The position numbers and the translations under genes were made by a program. 64,000 bases of DNA from Papiliotrema nemorosa (Eukaryota > Basidiomycota > Tremellomycetes > Tremellales > Rhynchogastremaceae): assembly GCA_032158125.1 (NCBI GenBank), contig JASKOT010000040.1:99914-163913 (forward strand), written 5' to 3'. The notes under the pieces were generated by a model. The model had not been told where the DNA came from and did no database searches. It worked only from the letters and a program-made list of their open reading frames with translations. This document shows positions 22,601-34,672 of this stretch, in pieces. Position 1 is the first letter of the stretch. The number at the start of each line of letters is the position of its first letter.

Positions 22601-25274
22601 CCAAGTCGCGCAGCTGGAGGCGGCTTTGAAGGACCTGGCCGCCCGTTGCGCAGATGCTGAGTTGAGAGCCAGCGAAGCTGAGCATCATGTTGCGGATCTC
22701 ACGAGCCAACTGTCAGAGGCGAAGCTAATACACGCGGAGATGGACGACATCCTGCCGACCTCCACTGCTCTACCCTCCCCAGGTATTCGGGACGATGTTA
22801 GTGATAGCGGATCGACGACGTTGCAGACACCTGGGGGACCGAGTCCGTCAGATTCCCCTCGTCGATCGAGTATCGACCGTCGAAGCTCGATGCCCACTGC
22901 AGGACCTGTCAGTGGATCGATGTTGGCTCTGAAACAACGGGATTTTCGGGCCGGGAGGGGATTTGGAGAGACAAAGCAAAGAAGACCACAATCTTTGTCG
23001 CAGGAGCTGCACTCTGCGCAGTCATTGGAATCTTCCTTGCGGACTTCATGGGGTGGTCCGCCTAATTCACTTCGCCTGGCGATTTCACCCTCAAGACTAT
23101 CATTACCAGCAATGCAAAAGCCTCTGCGGACCTCGCAGTCGCTGGAAGCAGAGCTCAGATTTGTACACGAGGTGAGCCGCGTATCGATGACTCAGCTTAC
23201 CTCAGGTTGTGGAAAAGCGAGACGAAGAGTTGAAGGACCGCGAGGCGTACATTCGCCAACTTGAAGAAAAACTCCGACAGAATCACCAAGATCAATCGCA
23301 CTTGATCCCCTCCCGAACACCCAGTGCGAAGCCAATCATGCAGGACATTACGTACACCAATGCCCTCGAATTGACCCCAAATCCAACCTCAATACCTCTT
23401 CCTCCCTCTCCTGCTGCCCTCATTCCGGAAGTGGGGGAAGAGGTAAATCGAGGCCCTATGAACACATTATCGCCGTCTTCCACCCAACGCTTCAATGACT
23501 TGAAGAAAACCTTGTCCATGCTGGACGATCCTGATCAATCAGTTGAGCAGTCGCAATCCAGGATTGACACTCTTCTTCGGTAAGTGGTCCCGCTGATCGT
23601 GGATATATATACTGACAAACAGCGAGATGGCTTCCAAAGAGTCCTCTCAGCGTGCTATTATCGAGCAGCAATTCGTGCAGATTGCCGACCTACAAAAGGC
23701 AAACAACAAGCTACGCGAAGATCTCAAAGACAAGGTGAGCATCTTCACGGTTTGACATGGAGATATGAGCTGAGATCAGATTGCGCCGCATTCAAGCGCA
23801 GCTACAGGCGCAGCACCTTTTACTCCAGCGAAGAGACCTGCCTCTGTACGAACGCAATCCTCACCGCAATCACCTCAGGTCACCATCGGCTCGCCTACCG
23901 CGGCACTCAACCAGTTGCGAGAGGAACATGCGGATGAGTTGCAGGCTCTACTCAAGAGTCACGCCGAGTCGTTCGAGGAGCTCCGACAAGATCACATGAC
24001 GGCACTCGAGGAGCACAAGCTCGCCCTCTCGAACTTGCGTTCTGGATACGATGAAGGCCTCGACGCCGCAAGGCGTGAGCATGCAAAGGAGAGGGATGAG
24101 CTGGTCACATCGCATGATAGTAGTGCCTTGTCTGACCTTGACAAGGCACATGATGCCGCAGTCCAGGAACTGGCTCGACAACATGACCTTGCCCTGCGAA
24201 AACTCCGAGAAGACAACGATGGCGCCATCGCAGAATTGGCGAAAGAGCAGGAAGCGCTGGTAGAGGAGATGGAGCGCTCGCTCTCGTCTTCAGAGGAGCA
24301 ACGCCGGCAATTGAAGATGAAGGTCGACCAGGCGGCCTTCGATATGTCTCGATTGCAGGATGAGGCTGCGATACAGCGAAACAACATTTTCAAGCAAATC
24401 AATGAGCTACAGAGAACCAACAGTCAGCTCGAGGAATCCAAGGCCGATCTCGAAACGGAAAACGCCGATCTCACTCGACGCATTGCCGACCTGGACATTC
24501 GAGCGAGTCGAAAAAACTCGCCGTTGCCTCCTCAGGGTCCTCCCCCGACCACACCTTTACCTCCTCTGCCAAGTCAGCTCGCATCGCCCCTCATGCGGGA
24601 CCAGTCATCGGACGGCACACCTAGCACCTCAACGCATCGCAGCACAGGCTCTAACGGATCGACTGCGCCAACATCTTTGCATGATGTCGGGGCAGCCGTC
24701 GCACAGCTTCCGGAACCCGTTTCACAGATGGTACAAAAGGTCATGGCGGAGCGAGACGCGGCTCTGGCTGCGAAGCAGACCTTACTGAATGAGCTGGAAA
24801 GAATGAAAGATCTCGTAAGCAGCACAATCTTTCCCAGTTGAGCGCATGATTGATCAGCAGGAAAATCAGATGCTGGAAGAACGTGTCAAGAGTGAAAATA
24901 TTACTCGAGATCTGCACGATGCAAGGAAGACCCGTGAGTCCAGCCATGCATCCCGCTTGATCATCACTGACAAAGTCAGATTCGAAGCTTCGGGCTCACT
25001 TGGAAGATTCTCGCCAAGAGGCGAAGCGGCTTTCAGAAGCTTGCAAAGATCACATGAACGAGCTCAACGATCGACGAAGCACCATGAGCACGCTCTCGAG
25101 GGAGACGGGTCAACAGAGAGACTCTCTCCTAGCTGCGAATGCACAAGTCGCTGCGCTTAAAGCGCAATTGGATCGAGCAGTAGAGCAGAAGGTGAACAAG
25201 AAGCTGAACAACCGGCTCAAGGTATGTGAATGCAATGCTGCCCAAGGATTGAGCTGACGGCATAGTGCTTCTGA
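19657..25274 (+). CDS. large N-terminal motor kinesin, probably kinesin-4 (KIF4/KIF21) type
   Basis: Fourteen exons (first 19657-19828, 19895-20177, 20225-21024; last 24980-25221 and the 9-base 25266-25274) give 1675 residues. The motor domain begins at N-V-R-V-V-L-R-V-R-P, with P-loop G-Q-T-S-S-G-K-S at 154-161, switch I N-A-T-S-S-R-S-H at about 279-286 and switch II D-L-A-G-S-E at 382-387, then [14 protein letters not shown]. The M-I-A-C-V-S-P and [14 protein letters not shown] phrases suit kinesin-4. About 1200 residues of coiled coil and Ser/Pro linkers follow, ending K-C-F. Between switch I and II lies a Ser/Pro insertion of about 70 residues. An in-frame ATG at 19513 is an alternative start. 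The 48-base intron at 21474 keeps frame if retained. Role: microtubule plus-end motor, cargo unknown. Confidence 0.85.
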
Positions 25275-25708
25275 AGGATCACCTTTCCCTTACATCGCCT
25301 TACATCGTAAGAGCATGCCACAGCATCTCGCTGAAAGAGCAAGGATGGAAAGAAGAAGTGAATATGGAAGAACGCCAGTAGTGATCTGTTACAGCAGGAC
25401 CTTGACCATGGATTACGGGATGAAGTATATACCTGTCTATTGTGCATGTATTTTCCGGGTCTTATCGTCATGCGACCTCGCGCGACGTGTGGCAGTCGTG
25501 TGTCATGCGTGGCTAGCTGGCCTGTATCGTTATGAACCAAGTGTCACCACGCAGACCGGAAGGCTGAACGAGACATGCCTATGATTGACATAGCACCCTA
25601 CGTGGGTACGACGTATTCGTGGGGGCTCCTTGCTATATGAGTCCTTTAGAAGTGCTGGGTTATCACCAAGATCCTTATCCCTACCTTCCATCGGTCATAC
25701 TAAACAAA
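25275..25708. other. spacer between kinesin and LIM gene
   Basis: Kinesin 3' UTR and LIM-gene leader. An in-frame ATG at 25637 could extend the LIM protein by 24 residues. Nothing else seen. Confidence 0.5.
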
Positions 25709-27416
25709 ATGCCTGTGCCAACCTCTCAAGCTTGCGCGACATGCGCCAAGCCCTGCTATCCAACTGAGAAGGTCATGGTATCCGATCTGTGGGTTCACAA
25801 AAACGGTTGTCTGAAGGTACACCTAGCCTTATTTGTCGATGCCCCAAGCTGATCTGCATAGTGTTCAGTCTGTTTCACGACCTTGTCGCTGTCGTATGCA
25901 CACATCGTCTCCACTTTGGGACCTCAACTGATCAACCCCAGATCGGTCTATGTCGCCCCTTCACCGCTCCCGCCGGGTGAGAAACAGCTATATTGCGCAA
26001 AAGACGTGCCGAAAGTTGTACATGCCAATATAGTCGATAGCCTAGCTCTACGCGCAGCGATGAGTGAGCCGCTTCGACCTTTTTCATGTTGTGCCAAGGT
26101 TCGATATGAAGTAACGGCTGACATAGAGACGCACCAAAAGTCGCCAGTACGCCTGCTGGTTTTTTCGGCAAGGGCAAGATGATTGGTGGAGGAAAGTCGA
26201 TCCGGTTCAAAGGGTTGACATTGCGCTCGAGGGCTATCAAAGCTGGTCTCGGTGCGTTGCCCTACTGTGTGGATGCTCCAGTTTAACGCAGCGTAGAAGC
26301 TCCAAAGCTGGATTTGAAAGGGTTGATGAGATCCAAGACGGTCGTTGGGCAGGCTCCTGGTTCTCCACTCGACTCGTGGGATATCATCCACGCCATGAGT
26401 CAGTACATCCATTCCTGATTGCACCGTGGAGTATAATTCGCGCGACCATGGCTGACAATCTAGATGTTCAGAGCAACGTCTCTTCGCCTATCCGAGATCA
26501 TCCGGCGATACACGCGCAACGAACCGGGTCATCAGCTCACGGCTGGCCGATGCCAAGTCAGCCTCTGCCCTTATCGGTAAACGTAACGGGTTCAAGCGAG
26601 CACGCCAAAGCGGGCAAAGATGAGGATCCGCTCACCGTCGAGCCCGACCTGTTGGTTTGCTTCCCTCTGATCTTGATGGACGCTCATGAGTAGGGTGAAG
26701 AACCTCATCAAGGTCTTTCAACTCGATTCGGTCAGTTCAGTCAAGGTTGATCTCCCGGATGAAGAGGAAGATTCAACTCTTGATGATGTCTTTTCGACTG
26801 CCATAACGTCTTCAAGGACATTTGGGACACTCACCAAACATGGTACGCAAGAGATTGGCACGCTCAAGACCATTTCCACCTTGGGCTCGAGAAGATTCGG
26901 GACGTCAGGGAGCACGTCTAGCACCCTTCACGCGCCTTCACACCACGCGACCCGACTTGCCTTGTCGGAGATCTTCAACCCGAATCCTATCCCTGTACCA
27001 CCTCCACCTACGCCTGCAAAGGTGAGTAGAGAGGACCAAGTGAGTCTGGAAGAAGGCAGAAAGGCAATGGCGTTGTTACATGCTTTGTTGCCCATGGCAG
27101 CGCATTTGATCCCTCTCCCAATGGGTCACTGCGAGGATGAAGAACTGGAAGAAGTCGACTTGATCGATCTGGACGACGAGGTGCACCCTCAACGCGAAAA
27201 GGTCGCAGTGGATGCTGTGGACGAAGGGGAGAGCAGCCTCGTAGTTGCAGAGGGAATGGAGAAAGCACGAGAAGAATTGGTCAAGAGTCTAGAAGAGGCT
27301 GATTTGGAAATCATCGTGAGTGAAGCGACTGGTGAAAGAGCGTAATTTCGGCTGAGTTTGCCCAGATGCTATTTGAGGAATTGCCAGAGGTGGAAGATTA
27401 CACTACGTTGGCGTGA
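25709..27416 (+). CDS. LIM-domain protein, fungal, function unknown
   Basis: Exons 25709-25816, 25862-26063, 26129-26251, 26297-26398, 26472-26576, 26620-26654, 26701-27315 and 27366-27416 give 446 residues. One N-terminal LIM-type zinc domain: C-A-T-C at 10-13, H-K-N-G-C about 20 residues on, C-S-V-C after intron 1, and a closing C-A-K-D about 45 residues later. The rest is unfamiliar: a basic G-K-G-K-M-I-G-G-G-K-S stretch, an acidic D-E-E-E-D segment, a T-F-G-T-L-T/I-G-T-L-K repeat zone and an acidic helical C-terminus. The exon chain in the middle (26064-26700) was set by frame alone, and two introns use the second AG after the branch site, so that part is the least certain. LIM domains bind protein partners, often cytoskeletal; the partner is unknown. 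Confidence 0.68.
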
Positions 27417-27929
27417 GGGAGAGGTTGCGATGGTTGGTGCATAGATCCGTATAATGATACTGTCTGACTATGATTGCATGATCAACCATCTGACCTGAAA
27501 CGGGGCCCCTCTCACCGAGGTGCGATCAAGGGGCGAAAATCCCTCCGGCAGGTCGGAGACTGCGCCTGACATGATCTGGAAAGCCGTGGAAATCCTTTAG
27601 CGATTCTATCACGATATCAAAGCTTCGGAGGCGAGGCCGATGCATGCATGAGCAGAGAAGAGTGATTAGTGCCGAGATGCTCGCTAGCGAATGAGACGCA
27701 GTCTGAGGTGGGATCTCGCAATAACAGCGCGCGGCGAATACCACGCACGCTCTGGTGGCGACTGGGCTTGGCCCCCCCCGTCTGCTGACGTTTTCGGCTA
27801 TCAAAGGACGAGAGGTATATAAAGGTCTATCAATCCAAAGTCCACCTCGACAACCTACCGCTCTACTTCTTTCTTCGTCTCTACACTTCACAGCACACAA
27901 AGCTACAGCCACCTCTGCCAATAATCACC
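27417..27929. other. metallothionein upstream region
   Basis: About 510 bases without a gene. Apart from a TATA box (separate entry) it carries a GCTG-containing TCTGCTGACG at 27781, resembling the GCTG core bound by Cryptococcus Cuf1. A C-run sits at 27773-27779. Confidence 0.45.
27816..27823 (+). promoter_or_regulatory. TATA box of the metallothionein gene
   Basis: TATATAAA lies 107 bases before the ATG at 27930, the expected position for a strongly inducible gene. The leader in between is C/A-rich. Motif and spacing only. Confidence 0.6.
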
Positions 27930-28962
27930 ATGTCTAGGTATATACCAGACGCTGCCTGACGACGACGAGCTGACTGGCCCAGCACTGCTACCCTTCCTAC
28001 TCCCGCCTCTTCGGCTTCTTGCTCCTGTGGCAACCAATCCGACTCTCAGACTTGCGGGTGAGCCCATTGCGTGGATCCCGAGACACCCTACTGATCTCCC
28101 TCTCCCCCTTCACTACCATGCTTCCCCACTGCCATCACGACTGCTCCGATTCTCCACCTCAATCCACTCTCGATCCTTTGTGCTATGATCACCTCTCGGA
28201 TATTCCAGATGCCAAGCCGAGGCTTCCTGCAAGTGTGCCCCTGGAACATGCAAGTGCTCCAACTGCCCCGAGCACTCGCAGAAGAAGCAAGGCGAGGCTT
28301 GCACGTGAGTACAATGTTCGGTGATTCAAGCTTGATGATGGCTGACAGAATAGGTGTGAGGGAGGATGCAAGTGTGCTCCGGGAGCTTGTACCTGCGACT
28401 CGTGCCCAAAATCTGTCAAGGGTAAGGGTAAAGAGGCTTGCACGTGAGTCACCTTTTCCGACTTATGATCTTGCCATAGGCTGACATGGTAGATGCGAAG
28501 GAGGATGCAGCTGCGCTCCCGGCGCTTGCACATGCGAATCATGCCCCAAGTCGAACAAGAACAAGGGAGATGCCTGCACGTGAGTCATGGGTAGCCTGCC
28601 TTGATTCGAGCCAAGTCTAACGAAGCAGATGTGAGGGTGGATGCAAGTGTGCCCCTGGAGCATGCTCGTGCGACTCTTGCCCCAAGTCTACCAAGGCAAA
28701 GGACGGCGAGGCTTGCTCGTGAGTTTATTCCCATACACGATGAGCGGAAACTGACAGTGTAGCTGCGAGGGAGGCTGCAAATGTGCACCAGGAGCTTGTA
28801 ACTGCGACTCGTGCCCAAAGTCAAACAAGAACAAGGAGTCCAAATCTTGCGGGTGAGTTGAGCGATACGGGAACAGTTCGAATTGCACGGCTAATTAGGT
28901 GTAGATGCGGTGAAGCTGGCAAGGCTTGCCAATGTGCACCTGATACTTGCAACTGCAAGTAA
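27930..28962 (+). CDS. modular copper metallothionein, five 7-Cys modules
   Basis: Eight exons: 27930-27937, 27983-28057, 28209-28304, 28354-28443, 28493-28579, 28629-28718, 28763-28852 and 28905-28962, giving 197 residues with 43 cysteines. Five full modules of pattern C-x-C-x3-C-x-C-x4-C-x-C-x2-C (the first has x5 in place of x3) start at residues 27, 59, 89, 118 and 148. A six-Cys terminal unit starts at 178, and an extra C-S-C lies at 16-18. Linkers are Lys/Ser-rich (P-K-S-N-K-N-K). There are no aromatic residues or histidines in the modules, as expected for Cu(I)-thiolate clusters. The architecture matches the CMT proteins of Cryptococcus and the Tremella metallothionein, which detoxify copper in the cytosol. 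Every module boundary is a phase-2 intron. Start chosen by the A-T-C-A-C-C-A-T-G context and the TATA box. Copper induction through a Cuf1-like factor is inferred. Confidence 0.95.
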
Positions 28963-29597
28963 AGGTAGCACTCGCCCGATAGTATTCGGCTACTAGGTGC
29001 CTTTGGACCACTGAAGAGAGCCATCAGTCTCATTGCCCTCCATAGTAATAGTACAGTTTAGTTTTGTGATGATGTAATCTATTCTGCGGCGGAATCGGAA
29101 TCAGAAGACCTTTCTGAACAGCATCCAGTGCGAGGTACCGCCCAGCCAGCATCACCTCTCAATGGTGTTGTTCTTTGTGTGTCAACAGCTCAGCCGGGCC
29201 TCGATGTCTGCTTCCTTGCCCTTCCCGATCAGAGTGGGCAAGTAAAGGCGTCAGAGTCCGTAAAGACTCTTCCAGACGCGATTCCTCGAGTGGTTGACAT
29301 CATCGCTGTTGACACATGGATGGGGGGGGAGTGGCTGGGGCGGAAGTCTATATCAGCTGCTTTTGAGAGTCTAGCGTTCAACGTTGGACAGTAGGAGCCG
29401 GACATGGCTGCTCGAGCAAGGAATCGGATGAGAGAGGTTGAAAGTGCATAAGATACAGGTTTATGACTCATACATCATTATCAGACTATCTGTATCAGCC
29501 CATGCGCAAATAATGAGCGAGGGTAGGAGAGTCCACGTACCTCGGATACTTCTTCTCCACTTGGCTTTTCCCCTATCGTGTCATTCTCCCAGTGCCC
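28963..29597. other. 3' spacer between metallothionein and TOM7
   Basis: The two genes are tail to tail. A plus-strand frame ending at 29394 has fair codon use but no usable ATG, so no gene is called. Confidence 0.5.
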
Positions 29598-30001
29598 CTA
29601 AGCCAGAGGAGTGATTAATCTGAATACATGTTAGCCTTGTTCGCGGATTGGAGCATTGCAAAACGCACGAGATGAGGGAAGGTTGAGGGGAAGAGTTCTT
29701 GTATCCGACGTAAATGACAAATGGGATCCATCCGACGGTCACTACTGTCTAGACTGATCAGCACACATCTTATGTAACTTGGCTGATGCTGATGTCCACG
29801 TCGATGACTCTAATGCGTCCTGGCAGAGATAGCTGATTCGATCCGCATGGACCAGTTCGAGAAGAAGGGAAAGAAGGAGGATGAGTTTCAATACACACCT
29901 TGGCGACACTGACTCGTCAGCTATTGGCACTCATATGGAAGATAGCCGACTCACCCCATAGCAGCGTTGAACCTGTCCTTGGTCTCGTCTGAGAAAGCCA
30001 T
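29598..30001 (-). CDS. TOM7: mitochondrial import receptor subunit Tom7
   Basis: Exons (minus) 30001-29955, 29908-29899 (10 bases), 29748-29669 and 29619-29598 give 52 residues. The start F-S-D-E-T-K-D-R-F, the membrane segment V-V-T-V-G-W-I-P-F-V-I-Y-V-G-Y and the end S-L-I-T-P-L-A match Tom7, a small tail-anchored subunit that loosens the TOM complex and helps sort outer-membrane proteins. The conserved G-W-I-P-F is the strongest evidence. The 10-base exon is required: joining its neighbours directly gives a stop. Introns make up 60 percent of the gene. Confidence 0.92.
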
Positions 30002-30246
30002 TTTAGATGATATGCGATGAGATTGCAGAATTGGGCTTTACTGCATAGACCTGCCAGAAACCTCGACAGCGGCAAAAATCGGGCGGAATCAAAATATCAG
30101 TCCAGAGGGGTCGCTCTGATGCGTCTAAATGACGAGATAGTGTGCATCGTTATAAGTTATCGTATAGATCGTGATGTTCTTCTGACTCCGCCAGTCTCAC
30201 CCTCCAGCTCCTTATGTCGTAGCCTCGTCGTGATGTGCAGCACCTA

Positions 30247-33200
30247 CTAAAAGGCCAACTTGCCAAACTTCTTCAGAACATTCATCTGGGTTGTCTGTGC
30301 ACCGCCCGATCCAGCAGGCTCAAGCATTCTACTACGCTCAAAGAGTCCCTGCTGATCAGTGTCAATGAATGAACTTGTTTCAACTCACATCTTCGTCCGC
30401 GATGATCGGCACATCGTTCAACATCGACAAGAACGACGACGAAGGCTGACCAGTGACTGGAGGTCCCTTCGCTTGACACTCCGGGATAATCGACAGGATC
30501 TCGCCAAATCGAGCGAACTTTTCCCATTGTACCATGCCATCGGGTCGGATGTCATCTGACCGTATGGACTGCAGACGATTTACCATAGCCAGTATGGTCG
30601 TGCTGCGAGTTCAGTGAGGGAGCGGCCAGAGGTCAAGATGGCTTACACGAGAGGAATGGCCGGTCTTCCGTGAGAGACATCGGCAGAAAGGGCTCTTCGG
30701 TAATGCGTATAACCCCCTCGAGGGTCCATGAGCTTGTTATGACTCTGAAAGTCTTTGGCCACATCGGGGTTGGGCTGCACCAAAGCATGTGTCTGTGTCA
30801 GGCGGTGGATAGAAGTCTCATTCATGCCTGACAACAAGGCGTAGAGCGAGTCGTAATTGTTCAGACGTCGAAGTTGATGCGCTATCAGCATGAAGGCCTC
30901 ATACGCCCTTGCGCGATGTTTCGGCTTTGGATCCGCCAGAATGATGGTCGACACCCTGAAAATCAGTCGGGTAGCCCTCGAAACAGTTACACTTTGACTC
31001 ACCATCTCGACAGGTGATTGAAGAAATCGATGGCCTTCCCGACCGGACCGTCTCGCTCTTTGCCAAAGTCATGCCGGAAGACGTCGCGAGGCTGCAAATG
31101 AGTCATCTTTCCTGATGCCTATTACGCACCCGTATCGCGACGAACAGCTTCCATTGCACTCGAGTCAAGTCCATGGCAAAGGCTCTCGGGTCGGCCATCA
31201 AGACGTAGCGTAATGGTGCAGCCCACTTGTTGAGGTCTTCTGGCAACCTATACAGCTTGAACTCGTCGCTACCGCTGACCAATATCGGGTTTGAGCCTTT
31301 CCGTTGCGCTTGAACGTCTTCAACAGCGATGCTTGTCGTGGAAGCCGTACGCAAGGAGGGAGTAGACTCCTTCACTGGCGGAGTGTCGGTGTCGGATCTG
31401 ACCAAAGTCGACTCGAAGTCATACAAGACTTCGCCATCTATGAGCAGTTCCGTCTGAGCCGTAGATGGGACAGACGCAACAGTCGCGTTACCTCCCGAAG
31501 TCCTGTGAGACCAAGAAGCATCCACATCAACCACGTCGTCTAAATTCTCCTCGATTGCAGCAAGATCAGCCGTGAGGTGTGCCATGAACAAGTGTCCCAG
31601 TAAAAGGCCGAGGACTTGTCGAAATATGTTTCGGGTGACCACATCGCATAGATCACCCGGGTATCGTGATGTCCAGTCAATCAGGGCACCTGTGAGTCTG
31701 AATCGTCAGTCACGTTCTACTGAGCTGACCCACTTTTGCAAGGCCCAATGCTTCACATCCCTTGAGACCTTATACCCCTCGATCTGCTTCAAGCGGTCCA
31801 GAAACTGAGCAATGACCTCGCGTGGTGAGCAAAACCGGCGATATGTCAAGAAGAAGCTTTTCACGAAAGCCTCATCTGCCCGTTAGATCGGGTCTCCACG
31901 GGAGGTTGAATCAGACTTGCCCTCGGTTGACACAATTTTGCTGAAAAGCTGGTTGAAGAGATCATCCAGAGCGACATAGATGGGTACATCGCTGGGCTGT
32001 CAGTCTCTCTCTTTGCTTGCAGACATGGGTGCTCACCTCGAAGACGTCACCTTAGCTGTCGAGCTCGGCTCTGCAGGCTCTAACACGATCGATTGTGAAC
32101 CACCATTCTGCTCCGTGGACCGTCTTTTCTCTGAGAATGGTCCTTGCATGATCCAATGTAGACTCCCTCCGCTGCTGCGTTTCTCAGATGTCATGCTGTC
32201 CCTGTTCGGAGCTTTCGTGCTGATCATATCAAATCCAGCATGCCACATGATTTTGTCGCCAGTGACCGAGCCGTCACTGTCTGGGGATATGACGGTAGGG
32301 TTGGACGATGAAGGGGAGGCATCTCGAGAGGCTTTGCGTTGTTTCCGAACTGGATGGTCAGCGATCTCACGATGAGTCAGGTGCGACTTGCGGTGTCTTT
32401 GTTCCAACCGAGAAACAAGATACCTCACACCATTACGCATTTTACTCCGGCCATCAGAGGTCAGATCGGTGACTTCAATCAAGCCGACATTGTACGGTTC
32501 GCCGACGGAGTTGGCATAGGATGGATCCACGGCGCGGCTGGATGATGCGTCCGAGCGACATGCAAAGACAACGACAGGCAACCCCATCAATGCGAGGCGC
32601 GCTTAGAAGTCAGCCACAGCCTGAACGCCCTCCACTCGGGACCTACGCAGATGCGGCTCGACACTAGCAAAGGTGTCTCTCCGCGAGGAGTCGTAGCACA
32701 AGAGGATCCCATTGACCTGGGAAAGTATCTCATCGCCCGACCCGCTGTCATCAAGGTCAAGACTCGAGATGTCCATTTCGATGATATGACACGAGGACCT
32801 CATCCTCGATTTGGCACCCGAGATGACAGTCGATTCGTACGTTTGCACTTGACGTAAGCGACATCGGACAGGAAGGACGACATGGCTGACCTATGTCTCC
32901 TGACGACAACGTGCGGGAGACTGGATTCGTCACCCCGTATGGCTTGAAGGCACGGTTGATCAATGTTGTTCGTCCCGTTTTGGGTTCACCGATGACTGCT
33001 AGAGTGAAGTTGAGGGAAATCTCCGGTTTCTGAGGGACGATAAGTAAACTTTCGACTTCACCAACTCACGGATGAAGACAGTGGTATCGCAGCGTCGAGC
33101 TGATTCTCATCAGGAACGACCAGCTTTGAGAGTGTCGACCTCCGGGATCGGACTTCTCTGGATGGTCCAGCTACAGATGTCGCTGGGAACATTGAGCTGT

Positions 33201-33600
33201 TGGGGGAAGTGGAGGTGGAGGGACTACGAGAAGATCCAGAATCGCTTATATCCACCATAGTACTCCGGAGCTTCCTCATTGCTTCCTGGTCTTGGGAGCT
33301 GAGTTTGACCCGGGCAGCTTTCAGCAGTGGGTCGTGAGGCAGACCGGCCCCATCTTTCGGGGGAGGTAATGGCGGGTGCTGGGTCGTGTTGGCTCGTCGA
33401 GCATCCTCGTATGACATGACTCGACGAACGGAAGTTTGGGATGAGGCTGAAGTAGGAGAGAGGTGGTCTGCATCTATGGGATGTAGGGGTATTTTGGACT
33501 TGAAACGCAGGGACAGGGAATGCGCTCGAGATCGAGATGGAGAACCCGACGCTGATGTGGAAGGACCAGGATCCAGCGAAGATGAGGGCTCTGTCGACAT
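30247..33600 (-). CDS. Ras-like GTPase domain fused to a RasGEF (Cdc25-type) module
   Basis: Exons (minus) 33600-33070, 33029-32891, 32847-32647, 32601-32037, 31991-31921, 31875-31734, 31697-31130, 31091-31003, 30955-30647, 30602-30389 and 30348-30247 give 976 residues. Order: a Ser/Pro-rich N-terminus (1-177); a Ras-fold region (178 to about 370) with G-E-P-K-T-G-R-T at 191-198 in the P-loop position, G-I-L-L-C-Y-D, and A-C-R-S-D at 304-308 in the NKxD position; a linker; a RasGEF_N domain (about 479-640, D-V-P-I-Y-V-A-L-D-D-L-F-N-Q-L); and a RasGEF catalytic domain (about 700-950, A-Y-E-A-F-M-L-I-A-H-Q-L-R-R-L-N-N-Y-D). The P-loop has Arg for the catalytic Lys, so nucleotide binding may be weak or absent. 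It probably activates a Ras-family GTPase. The intron 31876-31920 uses a GC donor. Confidence 0.85.
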
Positions 33601-34672
33601 TGCGAGAGGAGTATATATACAGGATATACAGGCGTTGAGCTACAATGGTTAGCATATCTGAATTTTATCATCAGAGCACTTTGAAACGCTTGGTCCTCGT
33701 CGATCTTGGAAGGAAGTGAGGGAAGGATGGACGACGTACACACCTGTCGACAATGACAGGTGGTATGACAACCCGGAAGGTTGCGCCAGTCACAAGTGAA
33801 GGTCGGACGAGAAGAGGCCTCGCTTTGATAAAGGTATCACGCTCAGTTTCAAAGGATGTGAGAGAGATGTGCAAGGAGGGTACGAGATGCGTACCTCGGC
33901 TGTTGATGCTGGATTTGACGATGAAAGGTGGTATTGAGCCTCTAGAGGGTGGGATGTATCATCTCCATCTTTCGAGCCTTGTCGAGATCCGCTCAGTCCT
34001 TCTCTACGACAAGCTCCCAATAGAGGACCGAGCGCAGTCGGGAATTCTATCGAGATTTTCGTGAGCGCCTAATGATATTGTGACGGATCTTTGGCGGGAA
34101 ATCTGATTGATCAGAGATTTCCTCTTATATGCCTGGTGGAACGAAATGGAGTATAAGCACTTGAGGAGAGATCGACATCAGGTGTTGAAGCACTCGCATC
34201 TACCCTCGTTTGGCCTCATGGTCCCTGGAGACAGGCGACTCCTCGCATACACGTATGTTGAGTCCGAGGAGTTTTAATGACCACAGAGTATGTATGCGGA
34301 CGAAGCCAAGTAAGAAGGAGAGGGACAGCTGCTCACCCTTGTTATTGTGGACGATCCTGTCCTCTTCCACTTGAAACGTCCCCAACTCCTGGTGACGAGC
34401 CCTGCTCTAGTCTCCTCACTCCCTCTTGCCGCAGTATGTCAAGGGTATTAGAAATGCAGCGTCAACACGTATCGCTTTAGGCGTATAAGCCAATGGCTAT
34501 GTGAATGGTATGCATAGTCAAGTCACCTAGAAGATTGAAGGACAATCACTGAAACATCTGGCGTTCGGTTAATCACCTCGGTCGGTATATACCGCGTAAG
34601 GTCGTCGCAACATTGACGAAACCCCTTCCTGCCTCCTTTGCAAACAACTGCAACTTCCCAGAGTGCGCGAGA
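33601..34672. other. divergent spacer, about 1.07 kb
   Basis: This lies between the RasGEF gene and the gene at 34673, which point away from each other. A plus-strand open frame at 33753-34064 lacks motifs and is probably leader sequence of one or both genes. Confidence 0.45.

Noticed and set aside
26129..26693. Continuous Trp-rich plus-strand frame through the LIM gene
   Set aside because: It crosses four introns that have good donors and branch sites, and its composition is unlike the flanking exons.
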